Positions 18,978 through 27,900 of a stretch of DNA of 64,000 nucleotides are shown piece after piece. Below the pieces are notes generated by a model that ran no database searches, had not been told where the DNA came from, and worked only from the letters and a program-made list of their open reading frames with translations. The DNA is taken from NCBI RefSeq assembly GCF_007859915.1, contig NZ_SJPM01000001.1, positions 1,457,086 through 1,521,085 on the forward strand. The letters are read 5' to 3'. Every line of letters starts with the position of its first letter. Position 1 is the first letter of the stretch. Made by a program: the position numbers and the translations under genes. The stretch is from Neorhodopirellula pilleata. GTDB lineage: Bacteria; Planctomycetota; Planctomycetia; Pirellulales; Pirellulaceae.

Positions 18978-20759
18978 CTAATGAGATCTGCGACGTGCTC
19001 GCTCGCGTTTTTCATCGCTGAAACTTCGCTGTTCAACGGGTGGCGGGTCGGTTCCGACGACTTCGTGCCAAATCGCTTCTCCGTAGAGTTCGGCTCGCTC
19101 CTTGCCGAGAATCCCTTTGCCAACGTGAATCGCATGCTCGTCGGTCGCTAGATAGACTTTGTAATATTGGGCATTGCCAATTTGAGTTCCCATGCGGACG
19201 TAAAGACGGCAAAAGTCGGCCCGCCGAATGTTGTAGCTGCCACAGAACAAAGTCGCACCCGAACGAAGTTGTGCCGAATCTTCCGTCACAACAATCCGGC
19301 AGCCCCACATCAACGTGTGAAGAAAACCCCAAGTGAGAAGAGCACCCAAGATGCCGACAACACCAACAAGCAACCAGGAGGCTCCTCTATGAAACAAGGC
19401 GAAGCATGCGACATCGGTTGCGATCATCGTGGCCGCCAGAACCGCCATCGGCACGAAGGACATTTGCCCACGAATCCGAAGTCGCTTGCTCCCATCGGAC
19501 TTGTCGTCGAAGCGAACTCCATGAGAACGAAGTCGTTGTTGCGGCGTGAGATCACCTTGAAGAGCGGCAACGAGGCTCTCGTCGTTCTCGCGTGACAAAC
19601 CACTGTCTTTGGTGATGAAGACCGGGATTTCGCATTGTGATTGGAAGCGTGGTCCACGACCGTTGCTTCGTGCGGTTATCACCCACTGGACTTTACCAGG
19701 CTGCGTTTCAGGCAAATCGTCGGGCACGAAGAAATCAAATGGAATCGCGGACCCGTCTCCACCTGCAGGCGTCAAATCGGCAGCGAGTTCTTGCTCATCA
19801 GACCAATGCATCACAGCTTGAGTTCCGGAGTGCGATTTCCTTTGATGACCAGCTTGATCGTGTTTTCGCTTTGTTTCGTCGCATCGAAGTTTGATGACGG
19901 TTACGGTTCCCGGACTTAGATCTCGCTTTGTGCATACCACGCCACTGACATGTCCGCCGATCACACCGGGCACACTGGCCAACTTCACAATCGTGGTCCC
20001 TTCGATCAACTGGCGAAACACGGCCCAGCAACAGATCAACACGATCAGAAACGTGATCGCTGGGACAATCGACAACAATATCGCAACGGCGTTTCCTGCC
20101 CTCAGTTCGCTAGGCAGCAGGATCGCCGTGGGTGCGGCAAGCAGCGCAAAGAAAAAGAACGCCGGTAGCCATCGCCAAACGGAATCGATCGGTGCCGAAC
20201 AGAATTCGTTCGACAGCTGTTCGGATGTAGAGGCAGAGTTTTGAGGATCCGCATCGCGGCGCAAAACCGCCCGCCATCGGGACACCTCTGAAAGACCGAT
20301 GCCACCAAAAATTCCTGCGAACACGGTAACGAGCAACATGATCGAGGGACGCATCTCACGATCGAGGACGGACTGAGCTGGATTGCTCGGATTGACAAAG
20401 CACGGACACGGCTGACGCTGCTTCTGATACTTCCTCAGCCGAGTGGCTGTATTCCGCTGCCAACCTCGAAAGCCATCATGACCCCACGTGTGAATGCCAA
20501 CCCGGTCCCCAGAGTAGGCTTGGCCGCGATATTGATAGTCGTACGTCGCTTCCGCTCGATAGGAATTCGAGCCCTTTTGATTTTTTCGACTGCTGAGGTT
20601 TACCGAAGTGAGCCTTGCTGGGACCTCGTCCCAGCCACTCATCCGATAGCACGTAATGACGTTCCAATACAAAATGCCAAACGCTCCGACAGCAACCGTG
20701 CCAAACGCGATCAACGCAAGCATCCTCCACGATTGACTCAATGTGTACTCCTTGCACAT
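18978..20759 (-). CDS. DUF3592-domain multi-pass membrane protein
   Basis: The product is 593 residues with an N-terminal membrane segment (about 11-33), a DUF3592-type extracytoplasmic region (WDEVPARLTSVNL..., YDYQYRGQAYSGDRVG, and CFVNPSNPAQSVLDR at about 120-135), further membrane segments near 137-157, 200-216 and 223-245, and two more near 430-475. The middle has a beta-rich domain (IPFDFFVPDDLPETQPG ... FQSQCEIPVF), typical of larger DUF3592 proteins. The function of the family is unknown; it appears in planctomycetes, myxobacteria and actinobacteria. It is divergent from the ECF sigma gene at 20983, so their promoters share the 223-base gap. The C-terminal 20 residues are very basic (DEKRERARRRSH). 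Confidence 0.85.
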   Translation of the reverse strand: MCKEYTLSQSWRMLALIAFGTVAVGAFGILYWNVITCYRMSGWDEVPARLTSVNLSSRKNQKGSNSYRAEATYDYQYRGQAYSGDRVGIHTWGHDGFRGWQRNTATRLRKYQKQRQPCPCFVNPSNPAQSVLDREMRPSIMLLVTVFAGIFGGIGLSEVSRWRAVLRRDADPQNSASTSEQLSNEFCSAPIDSVWRWLPAFFFFALLAAPTAILLPSELRAGNAVAILLSIVPAITFLIVLICCWAVFRQLIEGTTIVKLASVPGVIGGHVSGVVCTKRDLSPGTVTVIKLRCDETKRKHDQAGHQRKSHSGTQAVMHWSDEQELAADLTPAGGDGSAIPFDFFVPDDLPETQPGKVQWVITARSNGRGPRFQSQCEIPVFITKDSGLSRENDESLVAALQGDLTPQQRLRSHGVRFDDKSDGSKRLRIRGQMSFVPMAVLAATMIATDVACFALFHRGASWLLVGVVGILGALLTWGFLHTLMWGCRIVVTEDSAQLRSGATLFCGSYNIRRADFCRLYVRMGTQIGNAQYYKVYLATDEHAIHVGKGILGKERAELYGEAIWHEVVGTDPPPVEQRSFSDEKRERARRRSH

Positions 20760-20982
20760 ACGTGTTGAAAACGAATTCGACCTCGAGCCTCCATTCTAGA
20801 GTCCGTTGGCAAAGAGTTACATCGTTCAACCCAAAGCAACAGAGGACGCCGCGAATTTCGTCGCCAAGTCCGGCTCGTGGCAAAGTATCCGCATTATAAT
20901 CAGGATTTTCTGTAAGACGCATCGCGGTCGCGTTACCAACAACAATAGAACGCGAGTTTGCAACGCAGCGTAAAGGCAGTTT

Positions 20983-21507
20983 GTGGTTGAGGAAGATCCA
21001 AAGTTGATATTCACGCGGTGGCTCGAGGAGCATAGTTCTTCGGTCATTCAGGTCGCGCGTGCCTACACGCTGACCAGCGAAGAATGCCAGGACTTGGCTC
21101 AAGAGATCCTGCTGCAAGCTTGGCGATCGTTGCCGAAATTTGAGGGCCGCGCGAGTGCGGCGACGTGGTTTTATCGGGTGGCGCTGCACACAGCGATGAA
21201 TTGGCACCGCAAGGACCAGCCGCGCCGGGTGAATCAGAAACCGTTGCTGGAGATACACGACCCTGCCTCGAATGGCACCGACGGCGTCGATCAAGTGCAA
21301 CAGCGAGAGACAATCGAGCAACTATACAGCGCGATTCATCAGCTACCGAAAACGGACGCCGCGATCGTGTTGTTGTATTTGGACGAACTGAGCTATCGCG
21401 AGATGGCGGACGTGTTGGGAATTTCAGAGAGCAATGTGGGCGTGAGACTGATTCGGGCGAAGAAAGCTTTGTCCACGTTGTTGAATGGAGAGTCCGATGA
21501 ATCTTGA
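20983..21507 (+). CDS. ECF sigma factor 1 (paired with serine-hydrolase membrane protein)
   Basis: This encodes 174 residues starting at GTG 20983, with AAAGG about ten bases upstream. Region 2 is clear (RAYTLTSEECQDLAQEILLQAWRSLPKFEGRASAATWFYRVALHTAMNWHR in short segments around residues 25-75), as is region 4 (LYSAIHQLPKTDAAIVLLYLDELSYREMADVLGISESNVGVRLIRAKKAL, about 110-165). It is a compact SigW-like ECF factor. Its end overlaps the next start codon (ATG 21497) by 11 bases, so translation of the two is probably coupled, which is the usual arrangement of a sigma factor and its inhibitor. The partner here has an unusual form. Confidence 0.92.
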   Translation: MVEEDPKLIFTRWLEEHSSSVIQVARAYTLTSEECQDLAQEILLQAWRSLPKFEGRASAATWFYRVALHTAMNWHRKDQPRRVNQKPLLEIHDPASNGTDGVDQVQQRETIEQLYSAIHQLPKTDAAIVLLYLDELSYREMADVLGISESNVGVRLIRAKKALSTLLNGESDES

Positions 21508-24028
21508 CAAATACCAACAGGCGTGGAAAGCGGACGCCGATCAGACGCGCGTCACGATTGACATGGACTTGCTCTCGCAAGAAGTTCAGCGATCTCAGCA
21601 AGGTTTCCAATCGTCGATTTTCTGGCGGGACGTTCGTGAAGCGGGAATTTCGCTAATCTTGATTCCCATTTGGTTGGTAATGGGCTACACGATGTCGTTG
21701 TCGTGGACTTGGTACCTTGGCATACCTGCCTTCATGTTCGTTGCCGGTTTCATTTTGCTGGACCGTAAGCGAAACCCCCAACGGGCGAGTGAGCCGGGGG
21801 AACCACTTGTTTTCTATGTGAATGAGTCGTTGACGCAGGTCGAGCATCAGATCTGGTTGTTGCGGAACGTGTTTTGGTGGTACTTGTTGCCATTCGGCTT
21901 GCCGTGCATGGCGTTCTTTCTTGATACTGCTTGGGCGACATCCAGCGACTGGTTGGAGTTCGTTCTCTTTGGTGGCTTCCTGAACCTGTTCCTGGTTGTG
22001 ATGTATTGGGGCGTCTATCGACTGAATCAAAGCGCAGTACGTGGGCACCTAGAGCCACGACGCCAAGACCTAGTGAAGCTTGTGCAAAGTCTTGAAAGCA
22101 AAACGACCGATGACGACGCCGGTGACATCATGGAGCTCGTGTCTGCACTGGCCGATCCAGTGCGCAATGTTGGCCTGAGTCCCGGGTGGGGGCGTTGGGC
22201 GGAGAATTGGAATCGAATCGTTCCCTCGTGGCGAGAAGCAGCCTGGATCATTTTGCCGACACTGATCGGCGCTTGCTGCGGGTTCTGGTATTCGATACCT
22301 GATATGGGACCTGTGTTATTTCAAGCAGTCGTCGCCGCTGTCATCCCGTTCGAGGTTGCGCTCGGAATTGTGTGGCTACGTTCGCATCAAAAGCAGAAGC
22401 GATTGATTGCGACAGGCGACGAAGTGAATTCGCAAGACGGCTCGGTTCGTTCCGCGAAAGCGGACACGGAATTGCTTGCGACTCCCAAACGCTTGCCACG
22501 GGCTCCCGCGTTCGTGATCCTTGTCTTGACTTTGCTGATTGGGGTCATGGCATTTGTTGCTCTCTATGCATTTTTCGCCGAGATCCACGGTACGTCAACA
22601 CGAGCATCTAAATTGGAAGACGTGAGTGCATTTGATGACGAGGCTATCTCGCACCTGGATGCGTGGATGCAGAGAATGTTTGACGACACGTACCCAAGTC
22701 TCAGTGCCGTAATCGTTCGCGATGGCGAGGTTGTTTATCAGGGCGTGTTTGGGTTGGAGGATATCCAGGAAAACAGGAAAGCGACTCCACAAACTCAGTA
22801 CAACGTCGCATCGGTGACCAAGGCCTTCACTGCCTCGTTGGCGGTCATCCTGCATGAACGTGGCGTGATCGATCTGGATCAGCCTGTCGTAAAATACCTT
22901 CCCGCGGGCGTCTCCATCAGCACGACGCCCGAGATCGGCGCAGCAATAACGCTGCGGCAGCTCGCGACGCACACGTCGGGTTTGCCAAGAGGTGTGCCGG
23001 GCCAGGTTCAATCGGTCGAAGGCTGGTACCAATTGGAGCCCCAAAGGCTCTACGATCATCTGGCTAAGGTGACGCTTAACCAACGCGACCCTGTTGCCGA
23101 CTTAATGCTGAAGCAGCAGCCTGAATACAGGGAAGAATATTCCAATCTTGGATACGGGCTTCTGGGACATGCTTTGGAACTTGCTGCGGACAAGCCACTG
23201 GACCAATTGATGCAGGAATTGATCTGCGATCCGCTGATGCTGACGCGAACGGCGATTCAGGCGGACGAAACACTGCGGCCGGCTACCAATTACCCCCACG
23301 GTTCACGAATCGCAAAGACTCACTCGTTCCAAGATCGCATGGCGGCTTCCGGGGGCTTGGTTGCTTCGATTGAGGACCTGGGGAAGTTCGTGGCGGCTCA
23401 AATGAAGCCAGGCGTATTCTCTCGTGAAATGCTCGAGCAACTTCACGCTGAGACAAAATTGCCGGATGGCTCGCCATCCGGCAGGTCACTCGGTTGGTCG
23501 GTCCGTCAGCGTGAATCGATCGGGCGCATCTTGAAAAAGAATGGAGGCCGAAGCAACTGCAGTGCGTGGATTGGATTCGCTCCCGAACATGGTGTCGGCG
23601 TTGCGGTGGTTACCAATTGTGGCGGGCCGGATGTCGATCCGATCGGCTATCGGTTGTTGGAGATATCCATTCCTCGTTCGCAGAAGAAGCTGGTAACGAA
23701 AGACAGCTTTGCGAAAGTGGCTCCATTCACGGGCATCCGCTGGGAGCAGGATACGCCGATCGTTTGCGTACGCGGCCAATGGCGGACGCTGGTCACCATC
23801 AATGAAATTCCGATCGCTCGCATCATGGAGTTTGCGAACAAGGAGTACGGAGGGAAGGCTCAAAAGAGATTCGCCGAGGACTTGGTCGAGGTGATGTCGA
23901 AGATGGGCAACCAGCCGGATTGGAAAGTGACGTTGGAACTGCGGTCAGAAGACGGGCAGGTCGAGCAGACGCAGGTGTTGATGACCAAAGAAAATCGTGA
24001 GCTTGTTCGGAAGTCGCTGCGTTCATGA
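21497..24028 (+). CDS. Membrane-anchored class C beta-lactamase-type serine hydrolase, sigma-factor partner
   Basis: From ATG 21497 the product is 843 residues. The N-terminus (about 1-45, LDKYQQAWKADADQTRVTIDMDLLSQEVQRS) resembles cytoplasmic anti-sigma segments. It is followed by four membrane segments (45-180), a soluble loop, two or three more segments (about 250-300) and another near 335-357. The extracytoplasmic part (about 380-700) is a Beta-lactamase/penicillin-binding-like hydrolase (PF00144): catalytic S-x-x-K in SVTKAFTASLA (about 440), Y-x-N in YSNLGYGLLGHALE (about 551), and an MAASGGLVASIEDLGKF region. The third motif, usually H-x-G, reads KNGGRSN. A further 100 residues of alpha/beta sequence follow. 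I infer an inhibitor of sigma 1 whose outer domain binds or hydrolyses a cell-wall or other ester/amide substrate. Confidence 0.85.
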   Translation: MNLDKYQQAWKADADQTRVTIDMDLLSQEVQRSQQGFQSSIFWRDVREAGISLILIPIWLVMGYTMSLSWTWYLGIPAFMFVAGFILLDRKRNPQRASEPGEPLVFYVNESLTQVEHQIWLLRNVFWWYLLPFGLPCMAFFLDTAWATSSDWLEFVLFGGFLNLFLVVMYWGVYRLNQSAVRGHLEPRRQDLVKLVQSLESKTTDDDAGDIMELVSALADPVRNVGLSPGWGRWAENWNRIVPSWREAAWIILPTLIGACCGFWYSIPDMGPVLFQAVVAAVIPFEVALGIVWLRSHQKQKRLIATGDEVNSQDGSVRSAKADTELLATPKRLPRAPAFVILVLTLLIGVMAFVALYAFFAEIHGTSTRASKLEDVSAFDDEAISHLDAWMQRMFDDTYPSLSAVIVRDGEVVYQGVFGLEDIQENRKATPQTQYNVASVTKAFTASLAVILHERGVIDLDQPVVKYLPAGVSISTTPEIGAAITLRQLATHTSGLPRGVPGQVQSVEGWYQLEPQRLYDHLAKVTLNQRDPVADLMLKQQPEYREEYSNLGYGLLGHALELAADKPLDQLMQELICDPLMLTRTAIQADETLRPATNYPHGSRIAKTHSFQDRMAASGGLVASIEDLGKFVAAQMKPGVFSREMLEQLHAETKLPDGSPSGRSLGWSVRQRESIGRILKKNGGRSNCSAWIGFAPEHGVGVAVVTNCGGPDVDPIGYRLLEISIPRSQKKLVTKDSFAKVAPFTGIRWEQDTPIVCVRGQWRTLVTINEIPIARIMEFANKEYGGKAQKRFAEDLVEVMSKMGNQPDWKVTLELRSEDGQVEQTQVLMTKENRELVRKSLRS

Positions 24029-24334
24029 CGGCTGCATCGAGCTGTTGCTTTCCAACCATCAGGCTCGCTGACGGTCAGGTGACGTGAAGAAAGCTCCAGG
24101 TGGTTAGCTCGCCCCTGAACTTATCCTGCAAAACACGCGTCGGAGAAAACCCGACGAACCTCGGAGGATCGTGGAAGAAGTTGAGTCGGCGTGGAACTTA
24201 TAGTTAGCGGCATTTGAAATCGATGCTGGACAAGGATGGATGCAGAGTCACGAACCCATAATTGGGGTAATCTTTTTGAGATTCCCGGTAACAATCAGTG
24301 TCGACACTCGGGTTGCTTGTAGGAGAACATTGTT
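24029..24334. other. Intergenic region upstream of sigma factor 2
   Basis: No gene. A small hairpin GGGTAATCT/AGATTCCC (24265-24286) lies about 50 bases upstream of the start of the next gene and could overlap its promoter. No clear sigma-70 -35/-10 pair was seen. Confidence 0.4.
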
Positions 24335-24928
24335 TTGCAAGGTCCAGAAACACGTCCGACGTTCATTGGCAAACTCGCCAATCCTGCTTCCGAGCAAGCT
24401 TGGTGTGAATTCGTGCGTCTGTACCACGACATCATTTACCGCGTTGCACGGGCTCGTGGCCTGCAGCATGCGGACGCGGAAGACGTCACGCAGGAAGTGT
24501 TCGCGATTGTCAGTCGCAAGGTCGAATCGTTTGACTGTTCGGCAGCCGGTTCGTTTCGTGGTTGGCTACGAAAGTTGGCTCGCGATACGGCGGTCGACCG
24601 ACTTCGGCAGCCCAAGCATGATGTGGGTTCAGGCGATAGTCAGTTGCGCCAAGCATTGGAACAGCGTCACGCATCCGACGACACGGCGACCCTGTGGGAT
24701 GTCGAGGTCAAGCGGGAGCAGCTGTTGCGAGCATGCGACCACATTCGCGATCAGTTCTCCGAAACGGTGTGGCAGTCATTCTGGTTGACTGCCATCGAAC
24801 ACCTGTCCATCTCAGTGGCTGCAAAGCAACTGGGGAAATCTGAAGGTTCCGTTCGCGTCGCTCGCTGTCGCGTCATGGCCCGCTTGAAAGAAGAGGTTGA
24901 TTCCGATGATCGCTCGATTTCACTATGA
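24335..24928 (+). CDS. ECF sigma factor 2 (paired with kinase 1)
   Basis: The product is 197 residues starting at TTG 24335 (MQGPETRPTF), with AGGAG nine bases upstream. Region 2 holds ASEQAWCEFVRLYHDIIYRVARARGLQHADAEDVTQEVF (about 18-58) and an SFRGWLRKLARDTAVDRLR segment. Region 4 (about 130-190) includes FSETVWQSFWLTAIEHLSISVAAKQLGKSEGSVRVARCRVMARL. The planctomycete-type GLQHADAEDxxQxV core recurs in sigma factors 3, 5 and 6. The gene overlaps the kinase gene by 23 bases. The start region is nearly the same as that of sigma 3, including the non-ATG codon, which argues for TTG as the genuine start. Confidence 0.92.
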   Translation: MQGPETRPTFIGKLANPASEQAWCEFVRLYHDIIYRVARARGLQHADAEDVTQEVFAIVSRKVESFDCSAAGSFRGWLRKLARDTAVDRLRQPKHDVGSGDSQLRQALEQRHASDDTATLWDVEVKREQLLRACDHIRDQFSETVWQSFWLTAIEHLSISVAAKQLGKSEGSVRVARCRVMARLKEEVDSDDRSISL

Positions 24929-27900
24929 CCGCCGTCAGTTGCAAGGTTTCCTCGAACAAGATCCGTCGGCGGAAGGCGGCGAGATCCAATCGCACGTCGA
25001 ACAATGCGATCAATGTCAGGCCGAACTTGAAGTCTTAGCTGAGGCGGATTTCGACTGGGAAGAAGCCACCGAACTGCTGAGGCGGGTGCCGCTCTTTGCG
25101 ACTGATTCGCCCAGCGCGAAAACCTCGACGAATGACAGCCCGCCAATCCTTCAGCCCACCGATCATCCTGGGTCGCTAGGACGCTTCGCTCGTTACGAAA
25201 TCATGGAGATTCTTGGTCGCGGCGGGATGGGGATCGTGATGCGAGGGTACGACACGTCGCTTGATCGCCACTGTGCGGTGAAAGTACTGGCCCCGGAATT
25301 GGCAACCAGTGCCGCAGCGAGAAAGCGATTCTCTCGTGAAGCAAAGAGTGCCGCCGCCGTCGTACACTGTCACGTCGTGCCGATTCAGAACGTCGATGAG
25401 CATGATGGCCTTCCATATCTCGTCATGCCGGTCGTCGAAGGCAAAAGTCTGCAACAAAGGGTCGAATCCGACGGTCCTTTGTCGGTCATCGAAACCGTTC
25501 GCATCGCGATGCAAGTCGCCGAAGGCTTAGCCGCCGCACACTCGCAAGGTCTCGTTCACCGCGACATCAAACCCGCCAACATCTTGCTGAAAAACGGCGT
25601 TGAACGAGTCCAGATCACCGACTTTGGATTGGCTCGTGCAGTCGACGATGCCAGCATGACGCGCAGCGGCGTGATCGCCGGCACTCCACAATACATGTCG
25701 CCCGAACAAGCTCACGGCGACGAAATCGACCATCGCAGTGATCTGTTTTCGCTCGGCAGCGTGATGTACTTCATGCTCACCGGCCGCAGTCCGTTCCGCG
25801 CCGAAACCACGATGGGCGTACTCAATCGAATCGGCAACGACGAACCCCGTCGTCTGCAAGCGATCAACCCCGAGATTCCCGTCTGGCTGGCTGGCATCGT
25901 GACGAAGCTGCTTTCCAAATCGCCCGCAGATCGATTCGGCACCGCGCAGGAAACTGCTGAACTACTCGAAGACTGCCTCGCCCACGTCCAGCAGCCAACC
26001 ACAACGCCACTCCCCGAATCCATCGCTGCTTTGGCACCTCAAAGAAACCGCCGTCCACCTATCGGCAAGTATATTGTTGCAGCAGTGTTCGGGTTCTCGC
26101 TGATCTTCGCGGGCGTTCTGGTCATCCTAGAAATGAACAAAGGCACGCTGACGATTGAGTCCGAGGCGGATGATATTCCGATTCGGATCATGCAGGACGA
26201 CGACGTGATCGAAAGATTGACGGTGTCCAAGTCCGGAAAGGCCACTCGAATTGCGGCTGGGAACTACGTGGTCGAACTTGATGGTCACTTTGAGGGTCTG
26301 GAGGTCAGCAACGGGACCATCGCGTTGAACCGCGGCGGGGATACTACTGTGAAGATTACGCACCAACAGCGCGCAAGCCAGAAATCGACTGTACAAGACA
26401 AAGCACTGATCGGCTCCTGGCGAGTGATGGACGGGCCGGAGGAAGTCGAACCCGGATACGAGTTGGATTGTGACAAGATGATGACGTTCGACGAAGGTAG
26501 GGGGAGTTACCAAACTGAAGATGAGACTCCCATCCAGTTCAGCTATCGCGTGCTACCAGAAAAGATGATTCGACTCACCGTGATCAATGGAGCCTCAACT
26601 GGGAGCGCTAGAGAGTCGTTGTACCGATATAACTTGCCAGACCCGAACCATCTTGATCTTCAGCCTTATGTCGAAGGGAAGCCGACACCCGAAAAAATGA
26701 CTCTAGTGCGCATGGGCGAAGCAGAGGAATTATCGACGCATGCCTCACTGACTGTTCCGGTCGACACCAGCGATACCTATGGCTGGGCAGACCACGACTT
26801 CGTGGACTACCACAGGATGCTGATTGAGAGCGAGAGTTTTCTTGGCTCTCTGACCTGGCCCAGTGAGATTGACCTGATCCCAACTGGGAAAGACAAATCG
26901 ACCGAGTGGCTGAAGAAGCATTTGGATGTAAAAACGCTGAAGACCAACGTAATCGAACTTGGCATGCATGGCCACGTTCGCAACAAGGTTCAACGCGACC
27001 AGATTTTGGCGAAAGTCGCCGAGGCGTATCGAAACAGGATTGCGGATACCAAAACAGATGCAGGGCAGGAAACGATCCAGCGTCTCAGGAAGTCGCATAG
27101 TGATGTCGTTAAAGAACGCGATCTAGCGACAGCGAATCATTCCCGCCTGCTAAAGGATGCACCCACCGACACAGGCGAGCTCGCAGCATCGCTGGATGAA
27201 CTCGTGCGGCTCAATGAATTGCTCACCGTGCTGTGCTATCGGCTGATAGAATACGGAGTTCCCGCCATCGCCGGCTCCACCGAGTCGAGTCTTCGGGGAA
27301 AAGCAATAGGTGCGAAAGCTGGAAAGGGTGCCAGCGACCGTGATCTTGACCGACTGCTGGCCGACGCGATTCGCCAGTTTAACGATCATCAAAGAGTCGA
27401 CCCCGTGGGAAGTAAGCAACCACTGTTGACGGACGATGAAGTGATCGCGGCGGTACGCGACCTGTCCCACGAGTTGGAAAGTCTTGACATCTCGGAAAGC
27501 GACTATCAGGTTCTTCGTGATGCGATTCAGCGCGGAAAAATCCCGAATCACTGGACGATTGAATCAAGCAACCGGTTCAAGCTAAGCGATGGTCGAATTG
27601 GGGAACGTTGGGGGGGCCAGCTTACAATGCGGCGTGATGATCATTCTCAGCGCACTTACGTCTTCCGAAGTCGATACGTAGGCATCGAGCCAGAAACGCC
27701 AGCTTCGACACAGCCATTGCTTGCTGGTCACGTCTCGCTGACCGATTGGATCGCAAAGGTGAATGAAGCGGAGCCAGCGATCTATTCGCCATTGCCTGAC
27801 TTGCCCGTGACCGAACAGGAAATCATTGCAGCCCTTTCCGACCTGGTTGATAAAAAGCAATCAGCCAATTTTGAATCGGAGCGAAGAACACTCCAGCAAA

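Noticed and set aside
20476..21321. 281-codon minus-strand frame spanning the DUF3592 and sigma 1 starts
   Set aside because: It overlaps two well-supported genes in opposite orientation and its translation has no motif or signal.
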